From Rhodobacteraceae bacterium LMO-JJ12 (GTDB lineage Bacteria > Pseudomonadota > Alphaproteobacteria > Rhodobacterales > Rhodobacteraceae), in contig JAKGBX010000004.1 of the NCBI GenBank assembly GCA_021555075.1, positions 204,591 to 268,590 on the forward strand: a DNA stretch of 64,000 nucleotides. Reading direction: 5' to 3'. The position numbers were made by a program, and so were the translations under genes. Each line of letters opens with the position of its first letter. Within the stretch, counting starts at the first letter, position 1. This document shows, one piece after another, positions 42,947-52,077 of the stretch. The notes beneath the pieces are model-generated. The model was given only the letters and a program-made list of their open reading frames with translations. It ran no database searches and was not told the DNA's origin.

Positions 42947-45406
42947 TCATGTCTCCTTCATCTGTGGCGTCAAGCGGCGCAGGCGCAACGCGTTGCTGAC
43001 GACGAAAACCGAGCTCAGCGCCATCGCACCCGCCCCCAGCATCGGCGACAGCTGAACTGCGAAAGCAGGATAGAGTGCGCCTGCCGCAACCGGGATCAGC
43101 GCGGTATTATAGGCGAATGCCCAGAAGAGGTTCTGACGAATATTGCGCATCGTCGCTTGGCTGACGGCAAAGGCATTGACCACGCCGCCGAGATCGCCGC
43201 GCATCAGCACCACGTCGGCGGCCTCAACGGCCACATCCGTGCCCGTGCCGATGGCAATGCCGACATCCGCTGCGGCCAGGGCCGGGGCGTCATTGATCCC
43301 GTCGCCGACAAAAGCCACCTTGCCTTTTGCGCCAAGCCCCTCCAGCGCCTTGACCTTGGCGCGCGGCAGGCATTCGGCCTCGATATGATCAATCCCGGCC
43401 TCGCGCGCGATGGCTTCGGCCGTGGCGCGCGCATCGCCGGTGATCATCGCGGTCTTGAGGCCCATGGCGTGCAGCGCCGCCAGCGCTGCGCGCGTGGTGG
43501 ATTTGAGCGGATCGGCTACCGCGACAAGGGCTGCGATCTGACCGTCAATCGCGCCGTAGAGCGGCGTCTTGCCCGCCTTCGCCATCGCCTCGGCCTGGTC
43601 CGTCAGCGCATTGGTGTCAATGTTTTCGCGCGCCATCAATCGGGCGGCACCGACCAGCACATCGCGCCCCTCGACGTTGCCGCGCACGCCAAAGCCGGTC
43701 AGCGAGCCGAACTCTTTCACCGCGGGCAGGACCCCCGCCTCGGTCTTTGCTGCCGCCTCGATGGCGCGTGCGATGGGATGTTCGGATTGCCCTTCGAGCG
43801 CCCCGACAAGGCGCAGCACCTCGGCGCGCTCAAACCCCTCGGCCAGTATCAGGTCGGTCAGCACCGGGCGCCCTTCTGTCAATGTTCCGGTCTTGTCGAA
43901 GGCCACCATCTCGACGCCCTGCAAAGCCTGCAAGGCATCCCCTTTGCGAAACAGCACCCCCATTTCCGCCGCGCGCCCGGTGCCCACCATGATCGAGGTC
44001 GGCGTGGCCAGCCCCATGGCACAGGGGCAGGCGATGATCAGCACCGCCACACCTGCCACCAGCGCATGGCTAAGCGCCGGGGCGGGGCCAAAGATCAGCC
44101 AGATCAGCACTGTCAGAGCCGCCAACACCATCACCGCAGGCACGAACCAGAGCGTAATCCGGTCGACCAGCCCCTGGATCGGCAGCCGCGCGCCCTGCGC
44201 CTCTTCCACCATGCGCACGATCTGTGCCAGCGTGGTATCGCGCCCCACCGCCGTGGCCCTGAGCTCGAGCGCGCCCGTGCCATTGATCGTGCCGCCGGTA
44301 ACAGGATCGCCGGGATGCTTGTCCACCGGGATCGGCTCGCCGGTGATCATGCTCTCGTCAATATGGCTTTCGCCGCTCAAAACCTCACCGTCCACCGGCA
44401 CCCGCGCACCGGGTCGCAGGATCACCGTGTCGCCGGTAACGACCTCGCTGGCATCAATCTCGCTCTCCTGCCCATCGCGCCGCACCAGCGCGGTCTTGGG
44501 GGCGAGGTTGATCAGCTTGGCAATCGCCGCCCCGGTACGCCCCTTGGCGCGCGCCTCAAGGAAGCGCCCGAGCAGGATCAGCACCACGATCACCGCCGCT
44601 GCCTCGTAATAGACCGCGCGGCTGGCAGCGGGCAGCAGGGCGGGCGCGAAAGTTGCCACCACCGAGAAGAGATAGGCGGCGGACGTGCCCACGGCGACCA
44701 GAGAATTCATGTCGGGCGCGCCGCGCAACAGTGCCGGAAAGCCCTTGGTATAGAACCGCCGCCCCGGAAAGATCAGAACCAGCGTGGTGAGCAGGAACTG
44801 CACCACCCAACTGGCCTGCTGGCCCACCGTGCCTGCGATCCAGTGATGCAGCGCAGGGAAAAGATGCCCCCCCATTTCCACGACAAACACCGGCAGCGTC
44901 AGCGCGGCGGCAATGATCAGATCACGCCGCAGCTCGCCCGCCTCCGCTTCCTTGCGCGCGCCCGCATCCGGCGCCTCGCCGCCCTCGCGCAGCCGCGCCG
45001 GATAACCCGCCTCGCGCGCCGCGTTGCGCAACTCGGCGGGCGTCAGCATGCCTTCGAGGTAGCGCACCGTCGCAGTCTCGGACGCGAGGTTGACGTTCAC
45101 CTCCACCACTCCCGGAAGCGCCGCCAGCGCCTTGTCGACCCGTCCAACACAGGAGGCGCAGCTCATGCCTTCAATTTCAAGCACCGCGCGCGCCAGTCGT
45201 GCCGGATAACCGGCCTTATCGAGTGTGGCGACGATGATTCCGGGGTCGGCGGGCGCGCCAAAGCGTATATGCGCGCGCTCACTCGCCAGGTTGACCTCCA
45301 CCTCGTTCACACCATCAACGCCTTCAAGCGCCGATTTCGCGCGACCAACGCAGGACGCACAGCTCATCCCGTCAATCGACAGTTTCAAATCATGCAGCGC
45401 GCCCAT
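42947..45406 (-). CDS. copA: Copper-exporting P1B-type ATPase
   Basis: 819 residues. Two N-terminal heavy-metal domains each with GMSCASC (Cys16/19 and Cys83/86), eight predicted membrane helices, the Cu(I) translocation motif CPCAMG, phosphorylation motif DKTGT, and the GDGINDAPALAAADVG hinge. Exports Cu(I) or Ag(I) from the cytoplasm. First gene of a copA-cueR unit with a MerR-type promoter in front. Confidence 0.96.
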   Translation of the reverse strand: MGALHDLKLSIDGMSCASCVGRAKSALEGVDGVNEVEVNLASERAHIRFGAPADPGIIVATLDKAGYPARLARAVLEIEGMSCASCVGRVDKALAALPGVVEVNVNLASETATVRYLEGMLTPAELRNAAREAGYPARLREGGEAPDAGARKEAEAGELRRDLIIAAALTLPVFVVEMGGHLFPALHHWIAGTVGQQASWVVQFLLTTLVLIFPGRRFYTKGFPALLRGAPDMNSLVAVGTSAAYLFSVVATFAPALLPAASRAVYYEAAAVIVVLILLGRFLEARAKGRTGAAIAKLINLAPKTALVRRDGQESEIDASEVVTGDTVILRPGARVPVDGEVLSGESHIDESMITGEPIPVDKHPGDPVTGGTINGTGALELRATAVGRDTTLAQIVRMVEEAQGARLPIQGLVDRITLWFVPAVMVLAALTVLIWLIFGPAPALSHALVAGVAVLIIACPCAMGLATPTSIMVGTGRAAEMGVLFRKGDALQALQGVEMVAFDKTGTLTEGRPVLTDLILAEGFERAEVLRLVGALEGQSEHPIARAIEAAAKTEAGVLPAVKEFGSLTGFGVRGNVEGRDVLVGAARLMARENIDTNALTDQAEAMAKAGKTPLYGAIDGQIAALVAVADPLKSTTRAALAALHAMGLKTAMITGDARATAEAIAREAGIDHIEAECLPRAKVKALEGLGAKGKVAFVGDGINDAPALAAADVGIAIGTGTDVAVEAADVVLMRGDLGGVVNAFAVSQATMRNIRQNLFWAFAYNTALIPVAAGALYPAFAVQLSPMLGAGAMALSSVFVVSNALRLRRLTPQMKET

Positions 45407-45433
45407 GCGGAAAAATCCTTCGATGTTTCCGCT

Positions 45434-45464
45434 TACATAGGGATTCCTGTAACTGGAAGGTCAA
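45434..45464 (-). promoter_or_regulatory. CueR-activated copA promoter (19-bp spacer)
   Basis: Minus strand: -35 TTGACC (45464-45459), 19-bp spacer, -10 TATGTA (45439-45434). The spacer contains the dyad TTCC-AGTTACA-GGAA. The over-long spacer with a central dyad is the signature of MerR-family activation by DNA untwisting. Confidence 0.88.
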
Positions 45465-45569
45465 GAGCGCTCCCGACGATTTCTCACCCTCTCTAAGACC
45501 TAGCCCCCCAAAGCGCATTCATGAGACGGAGAAACCCGCCGACATGCGCCCTGAGCCGCGCCGCCCCTG

Positions 45570-45616
45570 CTTCATCTTGCCGGAAATATCCTGGGGGCTT
45601 GGGGGTGAAACCCCCA
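45570..45616 (-). repeat. Dispersed intergenic repeat, copy C (inverted)
   Basis: Reads on plus as CTTCATCTTGCCGGAAATAT, then CCTGGGGG, followed by a TGGGGG-TGAAA-CCCCCA hairpin. Lies between copA and the mcd 3' end, opposite in orientation to copies A, B and D. Confidence 0.8.
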
Positions 45617-45651
45617 ACTCTTATGCATTCAACCGCGCAACAAGAGCAGGC

Positions 45652-47307
45652 TCACCCCAGCAAACGCCGCGTGATCACCTGCGCCTGAATTTCCGCCGCT
45701 CCCTCAAAGATGTTGAGGATCCGCGCATCGCACAGGATCCGCGAGATCTTGTATTCCAGCGCAAAACCATTGCCGCCATGAATTTGCAAGGCGTTGTCCG
45801 CCGCCGCCCAGGCCACACGCGCGCCCAGGAGCTTTGCCATCCCTGCTTCCAGATCACAACGCTGGCCGTGGTCCTTCTCCCAGGCGCTGAAATAGGTCAG
45901 CTGCCGCGACACCATGATTTCCACCGCCATCATGGCCAGCTTGCTCGACACCCGCGGAAATTCGATCAACGCCTTGCCGAACTGCTTGCGGTCCTGGGCA
46001 TATTGCATCCCCTGATCCAGCGCTGATTGCGCCACACCAATGGCGCGCGCTGCCGTCTGAATGCGTGCCGCCTCAAAGGTCTTCATCAACTGCTTGAAGC
46101 CTTGCCCCTCGACGCCACCCAAGAGGTTGTCGCCCTTCACGGCAAAATTATCAAAGCCAAGCTCGTATTCCTTCATCCCGCGATAGCCCAGAACCTCGAT
46201 CTCGCCGCCCGTCATCCCCTCGGTGGGGAAGGGGGCTTCGTCGGTGCCGGGCGTCTTTTCGGCCAGAAACATTGACAGCCCTTTGTGATCCGTCGTTTCG
46301 GGATCGGTGCGCGCGAGCAGGGTCATCACATGGGTGCGCGCCGCATGGGTGATCCAGGTTTTGTTGCCGGTGATCCGGTAATCATCGCCCTCCTTCACCG
46401 CGCGGGTGCGCAAGGCCCCCAGGTCCGAGCCGGTATTGGGTTCGGTAAACACCGCAGTCGGCAAAATTTCCGCGCTGGCGATTTTCGGCAGCCAATATTC
46501 TTTCTGCGCATCCGTGCCGCCGCCCTCGATCAACTCGGCTGCGATCTCGCTCCGGGTCGCCAGCGATCCCACCCCGATATAGCCCCGGCTCAGCTCTTCG
46601 CTGACCACAACCATCGACGCCTTGGACAGACCCAGCCCGCCAAATTCCTCGGGGATGGTCAGCCCGAATACGCCCATCTCGCCCAATTCGTTGATCACCT
46701 CCATCGGGATCAACTCGTCCTTCAGATGCCAGTCATGGGCAAAGGGTTCCACCTTCTCAACGGCATAGCGGCGGAACTGCTCGCGGATCATCTCAAGCTC
46801 TTCATCAAGCCCGGTGGCCCCCACCGTGATCTCGGCCGCGCGTTCCTGCATCAAGGCAACCAACTGCGTGCGCGCGTCCTGTGTATTACCGCGCGCCATC
46901 AGGCTTTGCACTTCATCGCATTGGAACCCCGCCAATGCGTCCCAGCCAAGCCCCAGCTCTTGCAGTCGGAAAACCTCGCCCTGGTTCATTGCAATGCCAC
47001 CGGCGATCTGGTGCAGGTATTCGCCAAAAGCGATCTGGTGGATCAGCTGTTCAACCTCACCAAACTTGCCCACCTCGGTGATCTTTTCGGCCCATTTCTG
47101 CATCTGGCGCAGCGCCTCGACATATGTCGCCAGCCACGCAACCCCATGCGCCGCCACCTGATTTTCTTCAATCAAGCTGTTCGAGACGCGCCCCGCTTCG
47201 CTCACCTTTTCACGCAGAGCGCCAAGCGCCTTATCCAGAACCGCTTCGGCGGGGGCAACAGCGGCGCGGGTGAGAGTCAGAAGATCAGGCAAGAGAATAT
47301 CTGTCAT
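45652..47307 (-). CDS. mcd: (2S)-methylsuccinyl-CoA dehydrogenase
   Basis: 551 residues: about 150 residues of N-terminal helical extension precede a normal acyl-CoA dehydrogenase domain (TAVFTEPNTGSDLGALRTRA, AQDRKQFGKALIEFP, QIHGGNGFALEYKISRILCDARI). This two-part layout and length are the hallmark of Mcd, which oxidises methylsuccinyl-CoA to mesaconyl-CoA in the ethylmalonyl-CoA pathway for acetyl-CoA assimilation. Start at 47307 matches the family; a longer open frame reads into the promoter region. No other pathway genes adjoin, which is normal for this dispersed pathway. Confidence 0.88.
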   Translation of the reverse strand: MTDILLPDLLTLTRAAVAPAEAVLDKALGALREKVSEAGRVSNSLIEENQVAAHGVAWLATYVEALRQMQKWAEKITEVGKFGEVEQLIHQIAFGEYLHQIAGGIAMNQGEVFRLQELGLGWDALAGFQCDEVQSLMARGNTQDARTQLVALMQERAAEITVGATGLDEELEMIREQFRRYAVEKVEPFAHDWHLKDELIPMEVINELGEMGVFGLTIPEEFGGLGLSKASMVVVSEELSRGYIGVGSLATRSEIAAELIEGGGTDAQKEYWLPKIASAEILPTAVFTEPNTGSDLGALRTRAVKEGDDYRITGNKTWITHAARTHVMTLLARTDPETTDHKGLSMFLAEKTPGTDEAPFPTEGMTGGEIEVLGYRGMKEYELGFDNFAVKGDNLLGGVEGQGFKQLMKTFEAARIQTAARAIGVAQSALDQGMQYAQDRKQFGKALIEFPRVSSKLAMMAVEIMVSRQLTYFSAWEKDHGQRCDLEAGMAKLLGARVAWAAADNALQIHGGNGFALEYKISRILCDARILNIFEGAAEIQAQVITRRLLG

Positions 47308-47375
47308 GGCGAGAGTGTCCAAATCCTTGGGCGTGTTGCGGGTTATTTCGTGTTTCACTTGGGTGATTAAAACAT

Positions 47376-47408
47376 TTTGCAGGTGCAGCGCAACATCATT
47401 GCTGCAAA
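47376..47408. promoter_or_regulatory. Inverted repeat upstream of mcd
   Basis: TTTGCAG (47376-47382) and CTGCAAA (47402-47408), 19 bases apart, sit about 70-100 bases before the mcd start. TTTGC-type half sites recall RamB/ScfR-like regulators of C2 metabolism, but that link is inference. Confidence 0.35.
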
Positions 47409-47600
47409 GCGGCGTAACTCCGTTCAATTCTTGCGCAACCAAATAGAAACAATAGTTGCAACCCGGCCCTTTTGGCATTGCCGAAAACCCATTGCCAAGG
47501 CATCAAACGCGGCTTTTAGCCCGCTTTCTCATCCCCCGCACGAAACCCTTCGCGGCGCAGTATGGTTTGACGCGCCCTTGCAAGCCTTTATGAGGGCATC

Positions 47601-48368
47601 ATGGATAGTCTCTTCACCCTGGTCACCCCGCTCACCTTTGCACTCTGCTTTGGCGTGGCCCTCTTGGCGGGTGTGGTCAAAGGCATGGTGGGGTTTGCCC
47701 TGCCGATGATCATGATCGCGCTATTGGGAAGCCTGGTCACGCCGGATCTGGCGCTTGCGGGGCTGATCCTGCCCACCGTGCTGGCCAATCTCTGGCAGGG
47801 GTTGCGCCAGGGTCTCGGCGAGGCCTGGCGTTCGGTTGTCGAATATCGTGTGTTCGTGGGCGCGCTTGCCGTCACGTTGGTGTTCTCGGCGCAACTGGTG
47901 CGCGTGCTTCCGGTTGCGACGATGCTGCTGATGATCGGCGTGCCGGTCGTGGGGTTCACGGCCTTGCAACTCTTGGGATGGCGACCGCACCTCAAGCGCA
48001 ATTCACCTGCGATCGAGGCCGGAGTTGGCGCGTTTTCTGGATTGATCGGCGGCTTTTCCGGCACTTGGGGGCCACCCACGGTGCTTTATCTCACCGCGCT
48101 CGATACGCCCAAGCATGATTCGGTGCGCATTCAGGGTGTGCTCTATGGCGTTGGCACTCTGGTTCTGTTTTTCGCGCATATCGGCTCGGGCGTGATGCGC
48201 TGGGAAACATTGCCGTTTTCCATCGCGCTCTGCGTGCCTGCGCTGCTGGGCATGGCGCTCGGCTTCATGGTGCACGACCGCATTGATCAGGTGCTGTTTC
48301 GTCGCGCCACGCTGGTTGTGCTGCTGATTGCGGGCCTCAATCTGATCCGCCGCGCCCTTATGGGCTAA
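47601..48368 (+). CDS. TSUP-family (TauE/SafE) anion exporter
   Basis: 255 residues with about eight hydrophobic helices and the twin repeats of the TSUP family (AGVVKGMVGFALPMIMIALLG in the first, GAFSGLIGGFSGTWGPPTVLY in the second). Members export sulfite or organosulfonates. Divergent from mcd. Its neighbours (rhodanese fusion, TusE) also hint at sulfur metabolism. Confidence 0.85.
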   Translation: MDSLFTLVTPLTFALCFGVALLAGVVKGMVGFALPMIMIALLGSLVTPDLALAGLILPTVLANLWQGLRQGLGEAWRSVVEYRVFVGALAVTLVFSAQLVRVLPVATMLLMIGVPVVGFTALQLLGWRPHLKRNSPAIEAGVGAFSGLIGGFSGTWGPPTVLYLTALDTPKHDSVRIQGVLYGVGTLVLFFAHIGSGVMRWETLPFSIALCVPALLGMALGFMVHDRIDQVLFRRATLVVLLIAGLNLIRRALMG

Positions 48369-48383
48369 GCCAAACCGCGCCGA

Positions 48384-49043
48384 TCAGCCCGCCTGTGTGC
48401 GCGGCGTGATCGAGCGGCGAATATCCTCACCCACCGCATGGCGGGCGCGTTCCATGTCGTGCTCGATCTGCAAACGCACCCAGAAATCCGCCGCAGTCGA
48501 AAAATACCGCGCCAGCCGCAGCGACTGCTCCACCGTGATCTTCTCCTCGCCTTTCAGCAGGCTGGCCAACCGCCCCTCAAACACCCCTATGGCACGCGCC
48601 AGATCGGGCAGGGTGATGCCCAGCGGTTCCAGATACTCATCGCGCAACACCTCACCGGGCGCGGGGCATAAAAACACCGGCCCCGGCGTGGTGGGTTCAC
48701 CCGGCGCAGTCAGCTGCACTTCGGTCGCCAGCCCCGCCGCCTTCCAGGCATCCATCCCGCCCGTCATATGGATCACGCCGGTATGGCCCTCGTTCAAAAG
48801 CATCTTCCCGGCCGCTTCCGAACGCTTGCCAACCGCGCAATGCAACACCAGCTTCTTGCCCGGAAGGGTCGGAAACAGATCGGCCTCAAAGCTGGATAGA
48901 GGCAGCAACAGCGCCCCCGCAATATGTTCCACCTCATATTCCGATGGTTCGCGCACATCGACCAGAACGATCTCGTCCGCTTCCAGCCACTCAGCAATCT
49001 GACGGGGATCGGCGGGAACAACGGTTGGTTTTTCGGCACTCAT
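48384..49043 (-). CDS. Rhodanese fused to a HigA-type antitoxin domain
   Basis: 219 residues in two parts. Residues about 10-110 are a single rhodanese domain with IVLVDVREPSEYEVEHIAGA and active-site loop Cys69-AVGKRS, so the sulfurtransferase nucleophile is present. After a Pro-rich linker, residues about 135-219 form a HigA/VapI-type XRE antitoxin domain: PGEVLRDEYLEPLGITLPDL, the helix-turn-helix, VEQSLRLARYFSTAADFWVRLQ, and a D/E-rich end. No higB toxin gene is adjacent. GAGGAGA eight bases before the ATG at 49043 decides the start. The combination is unusual. Confidence 0.85.
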   Translation of the reverse strand: MSAEKPTVVPADPRQIAEWLEADEIVLVDVREPSEYEVEHIAGALLLPLSSFEADLFPTLPGKKLVLHCAVGKRSEAAGKMLLNEGHTGVIHMTGGMDAWKAAGLATEVQLTAPGEPTTPGPVFLCPAPGEVLRDEYLEPLGITLPDLARAIGVFEGRLASLLKGEEKITVEQSLRLARYFSTAADFWVRLQIEHDMERARHAVGEDIRRSITPRTQAG

Positions 49044-49116
49044 CGACGGGTCTCCTCGGGCAATCATTCCGGGTCGGGCGTTCATGGGCAATTTTCCGGG
49101 GCATTGCAATCGCAGA

Positions 49117-49662
49117 TCACGACACCGGCGCAAACCCTGCGCACTGTGCCAGGATATCAGCGGCCGCGTCTTGCGGCACCACCTCAAAGGCCTGACGAAA
49201 CAGCAACGCCTCTTCGTGATAGACCTCCATCACCCAAAGTCCGATATTCAACTCTTCGGCAAATTCAAATCGAAACCGGTTGAGCGTCGGCTCGTCGGGT
49301 GAAAACCTGCTGATCCATCGTTCAGTAATCCGCGCGCCCGGCGTTGCGGTGGGGTGGGTGACACGAAACTCGGCGGAAAACCCCGACTGATCCGGCGCCA
49401 CCCGTAACGCCACGCCAAAGGCAATGCCCATCGCCGCCGGCACCCGCGTTGTCACCACCGTTGCTTGCGCGTCGGCGTCGGTAACCTGGATATAGCCCAG
49501 CACGGTTCCGGGGGCCGCCACCTTGCTCGACGGGCCTTCCCTACCGCAATACACACCATAACTTTCGAGGATCAGCTCAGACGCCTCGCGTCCTTCCTGC
49601 GCCAGAGCGGAAAGCGCGCCAGCGCCGCACAACATTACTGCAAGACACAAACGTGCGAACAT
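49117..49662 (-). CDS. Secreted DUF3859 protein
   Basis: 181 residues with a signal peptide (MFARLCLAVMLCGAGALSALA, cleavage before QEGR). The mature part contains ILESYGVYCG, FGVALRV and FSAEFRVTHP segments, followed by ITERWISRF and GLWVMEVYHEEALLFRQAFEV, which match the beta-rich DUF3859 domain. ATG at 49662 has GGGAG seven bases upstream; a TTG two codons earlier is disregarded. Probably periplasmic; function unknown. Confidence 0.75.
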   Translation of the reverse strand: MFARLCLAVMLCGAGALSALAQEGREASELILESYGVYCGREGPSSKVAAPGTVLGYIQVTDADAQATVVTTRVPAAMGIAFGVALRVAPDQSGFSAEFRVTHPTATPGARITERWISRFSPDEPTLNRFRFEFAEELNIGLWVMEVYHEEALLFRQAFEVVPQDAAADILAQCAGFAPVS

Positions 49663-49704
49663 GGCCAATCTCCCGACACCAGCTTACCGCGCGCCGCGCC
49701 TATT

Positions 49705-50553
49705 TCAAACCGCCGTTTGCGTCCCCAGTATCGCAGGCCAAAGCGCGCTGTTGCGTCGTGCGAATGCCGCCAGATGTCCGACCTTGCTCAGCCCGAATTG
49801 CGCTGGGTCAAGCACCTCATGGGTCTGCGCCGATTGCGGGTAAAGCGCGCCCAGGCGTGCAACGACGGTGGGCGGGATCATCACGTCATCGCTCGGCGCC
49901 ACACTGCGCAGCGGCGCGCTCAGAGCGCTCGCATCATAGGGTGGCAGGCTTTTGTCGACCCGATGAAACCCACGCGTCGTGCACCAGCGTTTCCACTGGG
50001 TAAACACCGGCCCCGGCACATCCGCCCCCAGCCCAGAAAGCTTGCCGGGCAGATACCCCATACTCGCCAAAAGCACCGGCCCCAGCACAAACCAGAAAAA
50101 CCGTGCCGATGCCTGATACGGCCAGGGATGATCCGACACATGAATCGGCCCCGAACTCACCGCGATCACACGTGCAATCCCCTCCAACCCGGTTTGATAG
50201 CCCAGCATGAAACCGCCCAGCGAATGCCCGACCACCCAGAGCGGCACACCCTCAAACTCCGCCTGCGCAACCAGCCAATCGCGCGCCGCTTGTTGATCGT
50301 GAATGCCCCAATCGGCCATGCTGAGACGCACCTTGCCCACCGGCCCGTCCGCTGACGCACCAAAGCCGCGATAATCATAGGTGAGACAGCTCACACCCTG
50401 CTCTGAGGCCAGCCACGCGGCGAAATGTCGGTAATAGGCTTGTGGCACCCCCGTGGCCGGGTTCAAGACCGCAACGGCGCGCGGGGCAGGGGCGCGAAAT
50501 AATCGCCCGGCAATCCTGCCGCCTTGTGTTTCGATGGTGATTTGCTCGCTCAT
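49705..50553 (-). CDS. Alpha/beta hydrolase
   Basis: 282 residues. Nucleophile elbow VVGHSLGGFM (G-H-S-L-G-G), YDYRGFGASADG at the oxyanion side, and a late PPTVVARLG region with the acid, then GHLAAF for the catalytic His. Member of the serine alpha/beta hydrolases similar to uncharacterised esterase/lipase-like proteins. Monocistronic or with the DUF3859 gene downstream. Substrate unknown. Confidence 0.82.
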   Translation of the reverse strand: MSEQITIETQGGRIAGRLFRAPAPRAVAVLNPATGVPQAYYRHFAAWLASEQGVSCLTYDYRGFGASADGPVGKVRLSMADWGIHDQQAARDWLVAQAEFEGVPLWVVGHSLGGFMLGYQTGLEGIARVIAVSSGPIHVSDHPWPYQASARFFWFVLGPVLLASMGYLPGKLSGLGADVPGPVFTQWKRWCTTRGFHRVDKSLPPYDASALSAPLRSVAPSDDVMIPPTVVARLGALYPQSAQTHEVLDPAQFGLSKVGHLAAFARRNSALWPAILGTQTAV

Positions 50554-50639
50554 GGTGCCAGCAAAACGCGCCGATGACGCGCAGGTAAACCCTGACGTCG
50601 CGGCATATGGCGCGCTGCGTGCGCGCGCCGTAAGTGGCC

Positions 50640-51005
50640 TTATCCAGTCGACCAGGCGCGCGGCTGTTTCATCCCGGCGATCTTGCAGACCTGTTTGACA
50701 TAGCCTTGGGGAAACAACTCATAGAGCGCGTCTTTGGCCTCGGATTTGCTCAGCGTCTCGCCATGCCCCAAAAACTTCAGAACAAAGCGTTGATCGGGGA
50801 TGATGCGATGCTCCTCCTGACTGGCGCGCACGAAGTTGATCACCTCGTAATGTCGCGGCGTCAGGGTGATCCCCTCGGCCTTCGCGGCATATTCGGCAAA
50901 CCCTTTGCTCCAAAGGTTCGGATCGGTCAGATAGCCATGCTCGTCCACCGTGACCCGCCCATCCGGCAGCGTAACCTCGGTCAGCTCATCAGGTCTTGTG
51001 CGCAT
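50640..51005 (-). CDS. tusE: TusE/DsrC-family protein lacking the penultimate Cys
   Basis: 121 residues with the DsrC fold: DEHGYLTDPNLWSKGFAEYAA, LTPRHYEVINFVR, and a C-terminal arm GYVKQVCKIAGMKQPRAWST. Canonical DsrC/TusE proteins carry a penultimate Cys that accepts persulfide; here the only Cys is Cys107 and the penultimate residue is Thr. It therefore belongs with the variant DsrC-like proteins thought to be regulatory rather than sulfur carriers. AAGGG precedes the ATG at 51005. It sits four bases downstream of hbd. Confidence 0.8.
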   Translation of the reverse strand: MRTRPDELTEVTLPDGRVTVDEHGYLTDPNLWSKGFAEYAAKAEGITLTPRHYEVINFVRASQEEHRIIPDQRFVLKFLGHGETLSKSEAKDALYELFPQGYVKQVCKIAGMKQPRAWSTG

Positions 51006-51009
51006 CCCT

Positions 51010-51885
51010 TCACCTCGTTGGCACCGGCATATCGCCGCGATAGTCGTAAAACCCGCGTCCGGTCTTCTTGCCCAGCCAACCCGCTTCGACATATTTCGTC
51101 AAGAGCGGGCAGGGGCGGTATTTTGTATCAGCCAAGCCGTCGTGCAGCACATGCATGATCGCAAGACAGGTGTCCAATCCGATGAAATCGCCCAGCTCCA
51201 GCGGCCCCATCGGATGGTTCGCCCCCAGCTTCATTGCATTGTCGATCGAGGCGACATTGCCCACCCCTTCATAGAGCGCATAGCAAGCCTCGTTGATCAT
51301 CGGGATCAGGATACGATTGACGATAAACGCTGGATAATCCTCGGCGCTCGCCGCCGTCTTGCCCAGCTTTTCAACCACCGCCAGACACGAGTCATAGGTT
51401 GCCGCATCGGTCGCAATCCCCCGGATCAACTCAACCAGCTTCATCAGCGGCACCGGGTTCATGAAATGAAAGCCCATGAACTTTTCCGGCCGGTCGGTGC
51501 GGCTGGCCAGCCGTGTGATCGAGATCGACGAGGTGTTCGAGGTCAGGATCGTATGATCCGCCAGATGCGGCGCCAGCGAGGCAAGAATCTTGTTCTTGAT
51601 GTCTTCATTCTCGGTCGCGCTTTCGATCACCAGATCGCTTTGGCCCAATTCGGGCAGATCCTGCGTTGCCTTGATGCGCGCCATGCCGGTGGCCATTTCC
51701 GCGTCAGTGATCAACCCGCGACCCACCTGACGACCCATGTTCTTTTCGATCTTCGCCAAGGCGGCTTCCAGCGCCTCGGCGCTGATATCGTTGAGCAGCA
51801 CATCATACCCGGCAAGCGCCATCACATGCGCGATCCCGTTGCCCATTTGCCCCGCCCCGATTACGCCGACCTTCTTGATTTCCAT
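51010..51885 (-). CDS. hbd: 3-hydroxybutyryl-CoA dehydrogenase
   Basis: 291 residues; NAD(P)-dependent oxidation of 3-hydroxybutyryl-CoA, or its reverse, in butyrate and polyhydroxybutyrate metabolism. N-terminal GVIGAGQMGNGIAHVMA, TSNTSSISIT, then GFHFMNPVPLMKLVE and the catalytic His-Glu pair in this block are intact, and the family's GRKTGRGFYDY end is present as GKKTGRGFYDY. Expected length. Confidence 0.95.
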   Translation of the reverse strand: MEIKKVGVIGAGQMGNGIAHVMALAGYDVLLNDISAEALEAALAKIEKNMGRQVGRGLITDAEMATGMARIKATQDLPELGQSDLVIESATENEDIKNKILASLAPHLADHTILTSNTSSISITRLASRTDRPEKFMGFHFMNPVPLMKLVELIRGIATDAATYDSCLAVVEKLGKTAASAEDYPAFIVNRILIPMINEACYALYEGVGNVASIDNAMKLGANHPMGPLELGDFIGLDTCLAIMHVLHDGLADTKYRPCPLLTKYVEAGWLGKKTGRGFYDYRGDMPVPTR

Positions 51886-52077
51886 GCCGCTGCCCTATCT
51901 GCCAAATTCGCCCCAACCATAGGCGGGTGCCGCCGCTTTCCGCAAGAGGCCGCGCGCCGCGAAATCCGCTGCCAGCGCCAAAGGGTTCGTTAAAACTCGC
52001 GTCAATTCCGCGCATTAGCGTTTCAGAAACGGCTTTCTGCGAATCTGGCTTCGGGTGAGATAAATTTGGTGGGTAAA

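Noticed and set aside
42896..45496. 866-codon open frame antisense to copA
   Set aside because: A shadow of a GC-rich gene; no ribosome binding site, His- and Arg-rich composition, and copA is certain.
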